DNA from: Siphonodentalium dalli
Lineage: Eukaryota > Mollusca > Scaphopoda > Gadilida > Siphonodentaliidae
Assembly: GCA_032622095.1 (NCBI GenBank)
Contig: CP136066.1
Span: 208,073,655 to 208,137,654 of the forward strand
DNA: 64,000 nucleotides
Reading direction: 5' to 3'
In this document: positions 34,633 through 46,722 of the stretch, piece after piece
Layout: every line of letters starts with the position of its first letter
Position numbering within the stretch: the stretch's first letter is position 1
Position numbers and translations under genes: made by a program
The notes under the pieces: model-generated
Told to the model about the DNA's origin: nothing
Database searches by the model: none
What the model saw: only the letters and a program-made list of their open reading frames with translations

Positions 34633-35297
34633 GGAATTTTCTTGTTATGAAATCTTTGTAGAACTATATCAGTCCTCCAATATGCTGGTTGTTTGCAATT
34701 TGTCTATTTGGGCTTTCTAGAGTTATCGGTCATCGAATCCAAGATGGCTGCCAAAATTGAATATCTGACCTGGTAAATTGTATTTCGTAATTACACAGGA
34801 GGTTTATGAGGTATTAAGCCATGCGATATGTCATTCCATTGATAATTGAGTACTCCTTATTTATATGTATGAATAAATTTCATATATTCAAAATGGCCGC
34901 CATAAGTGGAAAATATGACGCCTTTTCAATAATATCTTCTAGAGCAGTTTCTGTTGTTATGGGAACTGGTTATGAATTGTGACTTTAATTAGTATCGTTT
35001 TATTAACTGATCATTGGGGCAATGAAATAAGTAATTCTTGGGGTCCTAGCCCCTTGAGATTCCTCAACATATTTGATTGTACAGAACGTGGTATAAAATA
35101 TCACAAAAAATCACAACTGGGTTTCTAGTCATATTTCAAAAAGGAATGAGCAGAACTGTGGAATGTAAGTGAGGCATACCATAACCCATCAATATTCCAA
35201 CTCATAGGAACAAAAATTGTTACTTTTGCTCAAAATGGCCACCAAAATATGAAAATCCATATAGAGGGGGGGTCTACATGCATTTCACGGTCCACAG

Positions 35298-36361
35298 CTG
35301 ATAAGAATTACGAATAGCTTAAAGGTATTCAATCCGATTTGATGGTCGCCATATCATCAGATTCCAACAACAAATTTTTTTGAAATGCCGCTTCAGTTAT
35401 CAGAATCGATTAATTGCCCAAAAATAATAACCACAGTCAACTATAAAATAAAATTGCAAAAAACGTGTTATTTATCAACATTTTGTTCAACGATATATGG
35501 CCGGATTGTCAAATATATATGTTACCAAAAGCCACTTGATTTTAGAGTTATCCATCTTCATCCGCAATTTGGGCCGAGACCGTCGCCTTGACAATGTTTT
35601 TTTCCAGACCACAAAAAAGTTCATATCTAAATAACAAATTTCAAAAATCAATATCTGGCCACTCTGATTGGTGGGTTCCTCGACTCAAATCAAATATTTT
35701 ATACCCCCTAAGCCTTTCGTACGGTCCAAAATATCTTTTTGCAGAATTGACCATTACGAGTCCGTTTGTGAGAAAATAGTGCCGTCCAAATTACTATCAC
35801 TCGATAAGGTTGTATTTGACGTGGTTATTTTGTACTTAATCGTGTTGTTATCGGGTCATATATTGGGCGAAAAAGACTCGATGAATGCATGCACAGATCG
35901 CGTGCCCATGTGTCGGGTCAAAGTGGGTGAAAAAGACTCGATGAATGCATGCACAGATCGCGTGCCCATGTGTCGGGTCATAGTGGATGAAAAAGAGTCG
36001 ATGAATGCATGCAAAGATCGCGTGCCCATGTGTCGGGTCATAGTGGATGAAAAAGACTCGATGAATGCATGCAAAGATCGCGTGCCCATGTGTCGGGTCA
36101 TAGTGGGTGAAAAAGACTCGATGAATGCATGCAAAGATCGCGTGCCCATGTGTCGGGTCATAGTGGGTGAAAAAGACTCGATGAATGCATGCAAAGATCG
36201 CGTGCCCATGTGTCGGGTCATAGTGGGTGAAAAAGACTCGATGAATGCATGCAAAGATCGCGTGGTTTCTTGGAACCGTAATCGTAACTATATATATACG
36301 GATATGGCAAAACGACAACTGATAGAAATAACACAAATTCTAGTGACGTAATTCTTATCAG
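35298..36361. mobile_element. TIR element carrying a 60 bp minisatellite
   Basis: Perfect 15 bp termini CTGATAAGAATTACG and its complement flank 1,064 bp. Inside are a truncated family C element (35319-35720), the block GAATTGAC...ACGAGTCCGTTTGTGA also seen at 41895-41960, and seven 60 bp units. Shorter relatives lie at about 41840-42305 and 42345-42678. Confidence 0.7.
35868..36265 (+). repeat. 60 bp minisatellite (about 7 units)
   Basis: Exact 60-base periodicity with unit landmarks GAAAAAGACTCGATGAATGC and GATCGCGTGCCCATGTGTCG. Because 60 is a multiple of three, one plus frame and two minus frames stay open (20-residue repeats such as VGEKDSMNACKDRVPMCRVI). The unit-to-unit changes include CAGATC/CAAAGATC. 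I regard the frames as non-genic until shown otherwise. Confidence 0.85.
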
Positions 36362-36364
36362 TAG

Positions 36365-37900
36365 TAGTTAATTATAACGGTTTACCTGGCAACACACGTG
36401 CAGTTTCTGTCGACGATATATGCGGACATCGTGCAATTTCTGGTAATGAAAAGGAAAAATCGATAAATTCGCCCTTTTTTGTGGGTGGTGTTTAGTCTTA
36501 TAGGTGGACACACATTTATGTACTAAAAAAAAAAAAAAATTGGTATTACAACTACGATTTGGCCTCAATTTTCATTGTATATATAGAATTGTGGCAACCA
36601 ATTGCGAAAGGTCACTTGCTTGAACTAATTCGCGCACCTGCTATCAGCACGTGATGGTAGAAGTTATCTTTTTGAGAATATTGGAGATAGATACACTCAG
36701 GGTTCGCAAATATACAAGTGTACAATTATACATATACAACAAGCAATATACCTGACACTATATTATTCGTAGATATACATGGCATATGGCTTGACATAAT
36801 ACAATTTTACTTGCCTGCCGTGATAACACGCACATGTGGATTTACACGTCTGAAGACGAAGATGAAACGTGCGTGTGAGATAACAAGACAATCTATTGTA
36901 GTAGCCAAGTGCTCTGCCCAATCAACCACAGTCAATCAAAGGCAACCAACCGCGGGCATCGGGATTCTATTCTGGTTGATGAGCTGGCAGATAGATTGAC
37001 TGAAGTCGTTCAATTGTAAAGTAGACTGCGCTATTTAGACAAGAGAAATTATATTATGCATGTATAGATGCTAAATTAAAATTACTAAAATGTTATCCGA
37101 TCTAGGCGCTGCAACAATTTGCGAACCAGCTGGGCACGAGTAAGCACATGTCTGAATTAGAACATAGATGACATACTGGGGGGTCCAACAATGTAAATTA
37201 GTGTATATAGCACCATAACCACAAATTTATCATCGTCGTCATCTTGGTGTAAACAGTATTTATTCCATATTATTCGTATATTACAAAAAAACAAGACAAA
37301 GATCAACAGTGATGATATGAAGGGGATTCGACAACAAGCTTTAAGCTTTTGGGAGTCGTTTCCGATTGGCTAATGACAAGGTCCATCCTGTGAGAGTGAT
37401 TTTTTAACATTTCAGATTGTTTCAAGTGGATAGGGGCTTCATGTTTTAAATTGTTGACGTTTCATCGCGTGTATTATAATCTACTCACAGGATGGGCCGG
37501 TTCGATAGGTGTTTCAAGATAAGGTAGTTTCATATGGAATGATTTGGGTTATGTGGGAGTATGTTGGAAGGGTATGGCGGTTGTCAGATGACTATAAAAT
37601 AGTATTATATGGAATTATTTTGTTTATGTGAGAATAGTTTAAGGGGTTAAGATGGATGTCGGGTATGATAAGAAAAGTGTTAGGTGGTATGATGAAATAT
37701 CTTGTTGGCAGTACAGGGGATTTTGAGGAGTGTGCACTGGTTGGGAATCTGACCTTGCTTCTGATCCAACGTCACATCATTAGGGGACGCACTTGTATTG
37801 TCTATTCTTCTAAGCTGTATAACATACCGTGATAATAAGTTGCTGTGGTTTTGCAACAGTGTCCAATGTGTAATCCATTAACGTACCATATAGTTGACTA
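36365..37900. other. Spacer up to the minus-strand LINE 3' region
   Basis: No gene was recognised. From about 37250 to 37945 the sequence is probably the 3' untranslated part of the LINE, but its end could not be set: no poly-A tract or clear target duplication was found. Confidence 0.4.
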
Positions 37901-37945
37901 ACATTAATGCGTTTAATATCAATAAGTGTGTGGCTCAGCGGAGAA

Positions 37946-39937
37946 TTATTTGGTGCCGTCATTAAAACGTTTGGTACGAATGATAATTGTTAAGTTGTCT
38001 TCCAGTGAGATTTTAGTGGATCCACACAAGAGTGTCTCGGATGTGACGATACCCAGATTAGAAATTGATGATAAGAGTGAGCGTCGTTGGGAGCGGTATC
38101 TAACACATTCAAGTAAATAGTGTTCTGTGTCCTCAATTTCACCACAGACACACCTGGGATGATCTGAGACAAAGTTGGAATAAGTATGGTAATTTAGGTG
38201 GCTACAATGTAATCTTAGTCGGGCGTGCAGTGTTTGGGCTTCGCGGGTGTACGCATAGTAAAACCATCTGTGGGTCTTCTTCATTTTCAAGTCGAGAGAC
38301 CTCTTAAATGCTGAGAGGGAATCCATTTTAATAATATTTTTGTCGAGATTGTTCCATAGGGACGTCGTTGATGGAAGAAATGATCTTCTGTGATATTCAT
38401 AGTCAAAACCAGGGATTATGAAGTGATTGCTTTGTCTAGTTTCGCGCTTAGATATTTGCCCATGAGTCGGGGTTACTAGTGTTCTAAGATAAATCGGAGA
38501 CTGACCATATATATACCATTTTATAAAAAAAACTTTAAATTCTTGTTTTTCACGACGTGATTTCAAAGTTTCCCAACCAGTTTCTAACAACAGTGTAGAA
38601 TTACCGACAGATCTGGTGGCACCCGTCACAATACGAGCTGCTTCGTATTGTACGTTTTCGATTTTATCAGAGTCTTGTTGGGAGCATCCGTCCCATACAA
38701 TACAGGAGTATTCGAGGATTGATCGAACTAGCGTGAAGTAGCATTTTTCGAGTGCTGTTCGGTCAAGATATAATCGGTATTTCCTCAGTAGAGAGATGCG
38801 TTTCCACGCGGTCTTAGTCATTTCTTCAATATGAGGCCCCCAGCTTCCGTCGTTACTCAATATAATGCCAAGATGTTTGTGTACTTTTGCTTCTTTTATG
38901 GGCTGTTGGTTCATGTACAGGGTTGGGTGGTTTAGTGGGATACGTTTTCTGGAGCATGTTAGTGATTCTGTCTTGAGTTCATTGAATTTAACATGCCATT
39001 TAGAAGACCAAGCTTGGAGTTTGTCAATATCCTGTTGCAGCACTATCGCTCCAGTGTGAGGGTCATTGGTAGTAAATGCGATGGATGTGTCGTCGGCAAA
39101 GAGGCGAACGTTACATGTAATATTTGCTACAATGTCGAGAAAGAGAATAGGGCCCAATACATATCCCTGGGGCACTCCTGCGGTGGTCTCCCCCCATTTG
39201 GATTGACCATGTCGTAGGACAACACGCTGCTGCCGGTTAGACAGATATGATCTGAACCATTGTAATAGGTTATCACGAATTCCTATACCATGAAGTTTAA
39301 ATAGTAGACCGCCGTGCCATACTTTGTCAAATGCTTTACTAATGTCGAAAAATAGTAATCGAATGTCTTGCCCATCGTTAAGTGAACTACTGATATTATT
39401 ATATATTTCACACAACTGATAAGAGGTTGAGTCAGCGGGCATGAAACCAGATTGGTGTTCTGTTAAAATATGGTTTGACTGGAGATAAGTCATGAAATGC
39501 TTGGCGATGCATTTTTCAAATAATTTGCTTATACAACTCAGAAGTGAAATCGGACGATAATTTTCTGGATTTCTACGATCGCCTTTCTTGTGTATTGGTA
39601 CCACGTTCGCTCGTTTCCATTCCGGAGGAAAGTATGATTCGCGAAGAAAACGGTTGAACATCTGCGAAAGAGACTTGCTTAAGCTTGTACAGTTTTTCAG
39701 TAATCGCGGGCTAATACAATCAGGACCAAATGCTTTGTCAGGCTGTATTGCCTTAAGTGCGTTGAAGACTTCTAGTTCGGTTATTTCTATACAATTCAAT
39801 GTAGAAAGATCTGGGTCATCATTTAATATATCTGGGGGGTTATATGACCTATCAATGGATGCGATACTGCAGAAATAATTATTGAGGACCTCTGATTTGT
39901 CCGCGTCGGCCGATAAAATGTTGCCTTGCCTTGCCAA
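37946..39937 (-). CDS. LINE reverse transcriptase open frame
   Basis: A 663-codon minus-strand frame encodes the RT part of a Jockey/CR1-type non-LTR retrotransposon. Visible in order: an N-terminal linker (AIQPDKAFGPDCISPRLLK), RT block PEWKRANVVPIHKKGDRRNP, ENYRPISLLS, motif A LFFDISKAFDKVWH, motif B TAGVPQGYVLGPILF, catalytic FADDTS, then a thumb and a C-terminal CVCGEIEDTEHYLLEC knuckle. The usual YINDI after motif B is partly deleted (LDIVANI). Catalytic Asp-Asp is intact. The upstream endonuclease frame is offset by a small duplication, so the element as it stands is unlikely to be active. Confidence 0.88.
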   Translation of the reverse strand: MARQGNILSADADKSEVLNNYFCSIASIDRSYNPPDILNDDPDLSTLNCIEITELEVFNALKAIQPDKAFGPDCISPRLLKNCTSLSKSLSQMFNRFLRESYFPPEWKRANVVPIHKKGDRRNPENYRPISLLSCISKLFEKCIAKHFMTYLQSNHILTEHQSGFMPADSTSYQLCEIYNNISSSLNDGQDIRLLFFDISKAFDKVWHGGLLFKLHGIGIRDNLLQWFRSYLSNRQQRVVLRHGQSKWGETTAGVPQGYVLGPILFLDIVANITCNVRLFADDTSIAFTTNDPHTGAIVLQQDIDKLQAWSSKWHVKFNELKTESLTCSRKRIPLNHPTLYMNQQPIKEAKVHKHLGIILSNDGSWGPHIEEMTKTAWKRISLLRKYRLYLDRTALEKCYFTLVRSILEYSCIVWDGCSQQDSDKIENVQYEAARIVTGATRSVGNSTLLLETGWETLKSRREKQEFKVFFIKWYIYGQSPIYLRTLVTPTHGQISKRETRQSNHFIIPGFDYEYHRRSFLPSTTSLWNNLDKNIIKMDSLSAFKRSLDLKMKKTHRWFYYAYTREAQTLHARLRLHCSHLNYHTYSNFVSDHPRCVCGEIEDTEHYLLECVRYRSQRRSLLSSISNLGIVTSETLLCGSTKISLEDNLTIIIRTKRFNDGTK

Positions 39938-40735
39938 TTTAAAGGTGGCACATTGTCATATCTATTGGTGGAGAGACGATTAAAAGTTTTCCACCACTTC
40001 CTGTCCGTTGTCATGGGATCATGCAGGATTTCTTGTACCCTAGTGAGATATATGCGTTTAGCCGCTCTCACTTCGTTAATTACATCGTTGCGAATTTTAC
40101 GATATTTGCACCAGACTGCGGGAGTATTTCTTATTTTTGCATTTTTGTGTATTCTTTTTCGTTGCCTAATTAAATACTTAATCCGGGGGTTTATCCATTC
40201 AGGCTCTTCTCTCCTATATTGGATTGTTTTGTGTGGAATGTGTTTTTGCATACGGTCATTCAGTTTTTCTGTTAAGATACTACATATATTTTCGACTGGT
40301 ATATATTTAAACAACTGTGGCCACTCGGGAGATTCTATATGATGGTTGATGGCAGGATAATCGGCTTGTTCGTACATGTAAATTGTGCGCGTGGCAGGTT
40401 TATTCGGTTTTATTGGGTTATAGATGTGAATGTTTACGTACACTGGGACATGGTATCGGACTAAGTTGCAAAAGAAGGGTTCTAGTGTTCCACTTTCCTT
40501 TTTCACGCAGTTCTCGTTTATTAGTACGACGTCTATTAATGTCTCGGAATATTCAGTGAAATTTGTCGAGTCATTGATAACTTGGTCAAGAGTAAACTGA
40601 GTGCATATTGATGATACTTTAGTACTCGTTATGGCAAACTGATTTTCATTTAAGTCTCCACATATGACTATTCTTTTAGATGGATACGCATTGATCACGT
40701 CGCCAATATTACCTTCTATTTCACACCAGCATTGT
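39823..40735 (-). pseudogene. LINE endonuclease fragment, frameshifted to RT
   Basis: The frame contains IVICGDLNEN, the late strand of APE-type endonucleases (GDFN/GDLN), then a long basic linker WINPRIKYLIRQRKRIHKNA and the usual RKWWKTFNRL segment before the RT. The first two thirds of the endonuclease are missing, so the copy is 5' truncated near 40735, next to a CAT-repeat tract. The join to the RT frame is broken at a repeated GGCAA pentamer (near 39930). Confidence 0.82.
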
Positions 40736-40774
40736 CGTCATCTTCAATATCATCATCATCGTCATCATCAATAG

Positions 40775-40860
40775 GAGACTCGCATATATAAGAGAATGCA
40801 CTGGCACATGGTCTTTAATGCTACACCAGCGCAGCTTCCGCCATGAAAGTGTTAATGAGA
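40775..40860. repeat. Half of the TTATATATGCGA MITE end
   Basis: ACTCGCATATATAAGAGAATGC continues into GGCACATGGTCTTTAATGCT and CCATGAAAGTGTTAATGAG. This is the complement of 27177-27260 (CCCTTTCACGACGGGAGCTG and so on). It directly abuts the truncated 5' end of the LINE. Confidence 0.6.
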
Positions 40861-41479
40861 CTATTTTCATCAAATTGGACGATCTAGATCACCTGTATTA
40901 TATAAGAATACTGTTTCAATATCTAGAACTGTCCATGGCCATTTATGTTAGGAAGAATAAAATAATATAATAAAATTTGCCCTCCCGCCCCATTTTTCTG
41001 AAAAAGTTGGATGTAAATCTAGAAATTTATTTATAATGGCCTATTAGAAAGACCAAAATTCGGTGATTGAGCATACAATGGCGATTTTGTTTTAAATCAA
41101 GGTATTTTGCATTATAAAATAGCCAATTGATCGTGACAGAACCGGATCCGGTGTTATTTCACATTTTGTTACACCTTTCACACAACGAACCAAGCTGCAA
41201 AATAGAGTTCAGTCCCCTCGCTACGCTATGTCTGAACGCTGCCGGCATGTGTATTTTCTTAATTAAATTTAACATTTTTAATTGAAATGTTTTGTCAGTT
41301 ATAATTCATTCTGGCTTGATCCAGACAATTTTCAAATGAATATGGTCCGTTCAGTTTCTCAGAATAATGTAGAATGAATTGTAACCTACAAAAGTCTCAA
41401 ATAAATAAATGTGACGTTTCTTCACATTTCTTCACATTGCATCGGTTGTTGTCGCGTCGTTGCTACTATACTCTGATGT

Positions 41480-41830
41480 TTCTCCTGATATAGTCCCCGA
41501 GCATGCGTATTCTTCTATACTGTTCCAGTCCCTGATCGTTCTTACGAAGAATGAATGTTTATATTGTTCTGTGTTGGCTTATTGGTTCGAACGATACTTG
41601 AGTTGATACACTCTTGGTTCGAAATTATGTTGTCACTTTTATGGTCTGGAAACTTTTTTGCTCGAATTTTCCGTCCTTTCTTATCCTTTAGTAAATCATG
41701 TGTGTGTGTGGCTGGGATTTTTCCCTCAACCACCTTGCCGAAGAGTTCTATTCTCTTGATCTTTCTGCGTGTCTCTAGTGAGTCTAACCTTAGGCCATCT
41801 ATCATGCATGGAGCTTGATAATGAACTAAG
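41480..41830 (-). pseudogene. LINE C-terminal fragment
   Basis: Reads LRLDSLETRRKIKRIELFGK and KVVEGKIP, then after a frameshift SFFVRTIRDWNSIEE. The RR-x-K-x-R-x-x-LF-KVV and FF-x-RT-x-DWN pattern is the conserved tail of CR1/Jockey-like ORF2 proteins. The rest of the element is absent. Confidence 0.75.
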
Positions 41831-41839
41831 ACAGATACA

Positions 41840-42678
41840 AATTATGAATAGCTAATAAATATTGACGGTCCAAAAATATTTTTCCCAGAATTGACGACTG
41901 TGTATATATAATTATATATACGACTGTATGTATATAATTATATATACGAGTCCGTTTGTGAAACAATCGTTCTTGCGACTCGTAGTAATTATGTTGTTAT
42001 CAGGTCATATATAGCTTATACAGCGCTTTGTGTTCGGCAAGTTTCTCGCGTTCAGGATGATGAACGATTTGATTACCACTAATAGCTTAAAAATAAGGAC
42101 AGATGGCGATCACAATTTAAGGACATAATCTCATAATCATCTTCAACATTGAGGAGCTGAGAAACGATCGCGAATTTATTACTCTATGATACATTTGTGA
42201 ATTTTGTTGAAAATCCAAAACCGTAATTGTAACAACGTATAAGGAAAACGAATAGAAAGAACACACATTCTAGTGACGTAGTACCCTATTCGTAATAATT
42301 ATCTGTCGTTGTTCATTATGCGAAAGGTGTCTAATGAGTAGCTACTGATAAGAATTAAGTATGGTATATTACGTCACTAGAATTTGTGTTTTTGTATCAT
42401 TTGTCTCATAATTATACGTACATGTAGTTATAAGAGTACGCTTAAGAGAGCCAAATGCTGCCACGCAAGCTTAACAGGCAATCATTGAGCCTACCAGTGA
42501 CCATGACCTGATAACAACACAATTAAGTACAATATAATCACGGCAAACATACATATATCACATTACTGTGAGTGGCAAGATATTTGAACAGCACTATTTT
42601 GTCACCACGGGCTCGTAATCGTCAATTTTGTGAAAATGTTTTTGGACCGTCCGATTAAGCTATTCTAATTATTATCAG
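41840..42678. repeat. Two diverged CTGATAAG-family copies, opposite orientation
   Basis: The first (to about 42305) shares CGAGTCCGTTTGTGAAA and ATTCTAGTGACGTA with 35298-36361. The second (42345-42678) starts CTGATAAGAATTAAG, runs inverted, and ends TAATTATTATCAG. Neither has the 60 bp minisatellite. Confidence 0.6.
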
Positions 42679-42769
42679 TAATAGTTCATTATGTGACTAC
42701 TATAAGCTATTATAATTATTATCAATAGTAGTTCATTATGCGAAAGGTATCATTTATCATTGAATTGAT

Positions 42770-42965
42770 TGTCCACCTAGAAATTTCCAATTGCAACCCC
42801 CCCCCCCCCCCCCATTTAACTGGACCAAACTTCCAGGTTCACATAATTCATTTCGCACCCCTCCTTGGGTGGGTCGGAACATTCCAACTGGTGCCTTAAA
42901 TTTTCCAACTGTTGCAACTTGGACGTTTCAAACCTGACACCCCCAAAGTCATTTCAGACTATCAT
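42770..42965. repeat. Poly-C hAT-like fragment
   Basis: TCCACCTAGAAATTTCCAA, an 18-base C-run and GGTTCACATAATTCATTTCGC repeat the plan of the 12932-14030 element. Terminal repeats are not preserved. Confidence 0.5.
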
Positions 42966-42969
42966 TTTG

Positions 42970-44880
42970 ACAAAAATTAGAAAAATAGGCTACTGTTGGT
43001 CTAAAAACAACCAATTCCCATGTTGAACATTTTAGTGCAAACAATATTTATTTGAACAAAAGAACATCACATCGACAATTATACATATAGAAAATAACAA
43101 ATGGTTCAAATGAGGATTGGATAACAAGCCATGAGCCCATGGCTTTTATAAAAATCCTTTCCTCTAGAGATGTTACCCCGAGTGTCAATACAGAAAGCTA
43201 CAGGGTACAGAGGACGGGAATTTGAATATTGTTCTGTGTTTTCAATGTGTGATAAATGGTGTATACAATAATGCCTCAGTCATTATCGAAATTTTACATC
43301 ATGGTTTTAAATCATGGTGTAATGTCTAATATAGAAACGGAATTAGACGCCAACATTTTAACCAAAGTTGGGGGGGGGTGTGGCCATAGTGCCCATCTAA
43401 CTAAAGTGCAATACACCATTGTTTACCTGTTGTTGCTGAAGAGCGGTATGTTGCTTTTTATCGACTGCATTTTAATTATATGAGCATGAAACACTAAAAC
43501 AAGATAAATCACCCGCTCTTTAGCCACGGCCTAACCCCACGTGACATCATTATGCTTATATATGTGAACGTCGTATAACTCACCAGAATATCTACATGTA
43601 TATAGGGATCATTTGATCCACCCTCTACGTTTGTGAACGCTATTTTTTTCTAGTGAATTCCAATTGACCCAGACGAACTGGAATGGACATCGCCAGGGGC
43701 CTGTACTATAAAATACAATTTTTGTAACAGCAGGCTTATTTGAGCCGCACAGAAGGTGTCGAGTACTATAGACCATTGTAATCTAACAGCGAACGCGATT
43801 TCTTGTAAATCACAAAAAGACGGCAAATCGAGTGGTCTGTATAAAAACAAATTCGTCTTCAGTTGGTACTTTAGTCATATAAAGAGAAATAACTCTCGCC
43901 ATTTATTTAAAACTGGGTTTATATTTTTAAAATTAGTATTATTCCCCTCATATTGGTGCCGTGATTCAATCGATGAGTGAATTTACTTTGGAAAAAGTTG
44001 AAATGAATTATAATCAAAATATATGTACATAGGACTTAGTATACGTACGATTTTGCATTCACCCGATGCATTGCAAATGTCATGATATAATCTTAATGGA
44101 ACGAGAAAGAACTGGATGCCAATGCGATTTGCATTGCCAATCGTGTCATTGTCAGATAACAGGACAAGAGGAATAACTCGCGATGGTATTTAAGGCTGAC
44201 GTTATCTTTTTTTTAATAGAGTTATTTCCCCTGAGAACACTGTAGTGATTATCCCTTAATTTTTAGATTTCAATTTGAAATAATTGATAGAAATAGACAA
44301 CATTGCATGAGACTGACAATTAGAAAACGTAGAGCTGATTTAAAATATATAAGCTTACACATAGACGTACGCGAGATATCGTCCCATTATTTCTCACCCG
44401 TATATAAAATGGGGCAGCTAGATCAACTGACGTATTTGATTTTCTGCGCCTCATATATCAGGGATTCACTGCTCTCACATGTGTAAAAAATAATCATACC
44501 AACTGATACAAGAAAATATGTTTTGATCCACATAAATTCATAAAAACATGACTTTCTTCCATTCTATTTGACAGTCTAAGAGAACGAAGAAGCAGGTGTT
44601 ATACCAATATTGTCTGGAGATGATCTATCTCTATACCCAGAAACTTTATATAGGACACAAAGACACATACATAAATCAAGGACACCAGCACCCTCAATGA
44701 AGGCAAATTGCATTTAAGAGATTTACCGTGTATTGTGATCGAAACATCGCCCTGATATTCCCCTATATACAAACGTCACACCCCACCTTGAATCGTATCT
44801 GTATTCACAAAACAGCCAATTGTAGTCTCGAGTTTCTGGATTTATAAAAAATGTTGTAATTGTGGCCCGGAAGAGGTAGA
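42970..44880. other. Intergenic stretch, no gene recognised
   Basis: Only short, unsupported frames are present on both strands. A G-run lies at 43371-43380 (TTGGGGGGGGGTGTGG). Nothing else was recognised. Confidence 0.4.
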
Positions 44881-44904
44881 CAATCACCAAGCAGCGGACT
44901 AACA

Positions 44905-46294
44905 AATATACTCCCTCCCTCCTCCTCTCTCTCTCTCATTCTCTCTCCTCTCTCTCTCTCTCTCCGCTCTCCTCTCTCGCTCTCTCACTCTCTCTCCCCT
45001 CTCTCTCACTCCCTATCTCTTCCTCACTCTCTCTCGCCCCCCCTCTCTCTCTCTCGCTCCCCTCTCTCTTACTCTCTCTCTCTCTCGCTCCCTCTCTCTC
45101 TCCCTCCTTCTCGCTCACTCTCCCTTTCTCTCTCCCTCTCTATCTCTCCCTATCTCTCACGCCCTCTCTCCCTCTCTTCTCCCCTCTCTCACTCTCTCCT
45201 CCTCTCTCTCTCTCCATCTCTTCTCCCCTCCTCTCTTCCTCTCTCTCTCTATTCCTCTCTCTCTCTATTCCTCTCTCTCATCTCCTCTTCTCTCTCTCTA
45301 TCCTCCCTCTCTCGTCCCATCTCTCTCCCCTCCTCTCTCCCTCTCTCTCTCCCTCTCTCTATCTCACTCGCTCTCTCTCTTCCTCTCTCATCCCCTCTCT
45401 CTCGCTCCATCTCTCTCCCCTCCTCTTCCTCTCTCTCTCAATCCCTCTCTCTCTCCCCCTCCTCTCGTCCCTCTCCCACTCCCTCTCTCTCTCACTCTCT
45501 CTCTCTCCCCTCCCCCTCTCTCACTCGCTCTCTCACTCCCTCTCTCTCTCGCTCTCTCTCCTCCCTCTCTCTCACTCTCTGTCACTCTCTCTCCTCCTCT
45601 CTCTCACTCCCTCTCACTCTCTCTCTTCCCTCTCTCTCACTCTCTCACTCTCTCTCCTCCCTCTCTCTCACTCTCTCTCCTCACTCTCTCTCATTCTCTC
45701 TCTCCTCCCTCTCTCTCACTCTTTCTCACTCTCTCTCTCCTCCCTCTCTCTCACTCTCTCTCACTCTCTCTCTCTCTCCTCCCTCTCTCTCACTCTCTCT
45801 CACTCTTTCTCTCTCCTCCCTCTCTCTCACTCCTCTCGCTCTCTCTCTCCTCCCTCTCACTCGCTCTCTCTCGCTCACTCGCTCTCTCACTCTCTCTCTC
45901 GCTCCCTCTCTCTCTCACTTGCTCTCTCGCGCGCTCCTCTCTCTCTCTCGCGCGCTCCCTCTCTCTCCCGCTCGCTCACTCGCTCGCTCCCTCCATCTTT
46001 CTATCTCTCTCACTCGCTCTCTCTCTCGCTCGCTTCCCCTCTCTCTCTCCATCCTCTCTCTTTCCCTCTCTCCCCCTCTCTCTCTCTCTCGCTCCCCTCC
46101 TCTCCATATCTCTCTCCCTCTCTCTCTCGCTCCCTCTCTCTCCCCCTCCTCTCTCCTCTCCCTCACCCTCTCTCTCTCTGTCGCTCCCCCTCTCTCCCCA
46201 TCCTCTCTCCCTCTCTCTTTCTCCCTCTCTCTCTCCTCTCTCTCCCTCACTCTCTCTCTCCCTCTCTGTCTATCCCTCGCTCCCCTCTCTCTCG

Positions 46295-46351
<57 letters not shown>

Positions 46352-46353
46352 TA
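44905..46353. repeat. 1.45 kb polypyrimidine tract
   Basis: Almost every base on the plus strand is C or T (CTCTCT with CCCT and CACT variants, a few G and A). It ends in a pure CT run of about 55 bases. The tract gives a 523-codon plus frame of Ser/Leu and minus frames of Arg/Glu that have no biological support. Confidence 0.95.
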
Positions 46354-46513
46354 CCTCACACAATTACATTAAAGGCCCACTTAATTTTCGAACCCCAGAT
46401 CACATTTTATAAAATATACTCCATATTATAGACCATTTGAAAGAGGAAGCTCCAAAACATTGTATAATCAACTTATCCGGTGTAATAAACTGTGAACATG
46501 TTGTTGTAGCGAC

Positions 46514-46699
46514 GTGTTTTTGCATATACAGTCAAAATCTAAAGACGTTAGAAAACTCTCATTTTTACAGCTTGTATGTCAAGACTGGAATGCCACCCCA
46601 GACGACATAGTAGATGTTAAAACCGTTCTCCATTTCAAGGAGAAGCTGGACTTACATTTCCTAGATATATGGGTTGAGCCCGACCTTCGGGAGCAATGA
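46514..46699 (+). pseudogene. LINE ORF2 C-terminal remnant
   Basis: LVCQDWNATPDDIVDVKTVL followed by HFKEKLDLHF matches the closing WN-x-LP-x-x-IV...SFK-x-LD-x-HW segment of many LINE reverse transcriptases. The frame ends in TGA at 46697. It is immediately followed by the 450 bp repeat, so the repeat could be part of that LINE's 3' untranslated region. Confidence 0.6.
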
Positions 46700-46722
46700 T
46701 GGCATGAGAGATCAAAAAAATT

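Noticed and set aside
35848-36336. Minus-strand frames with 20-residue His/Phe-rich repeats
   Set aside because: They mirror the 60 bp minisatellite, and other frames are equally open.
44860-46431. 523-codon Ser/Leu-rich plus-strand frame
   Set aside because: It is the translation of a CT-repeat tract; stop codons are rare in such sequence by composition.
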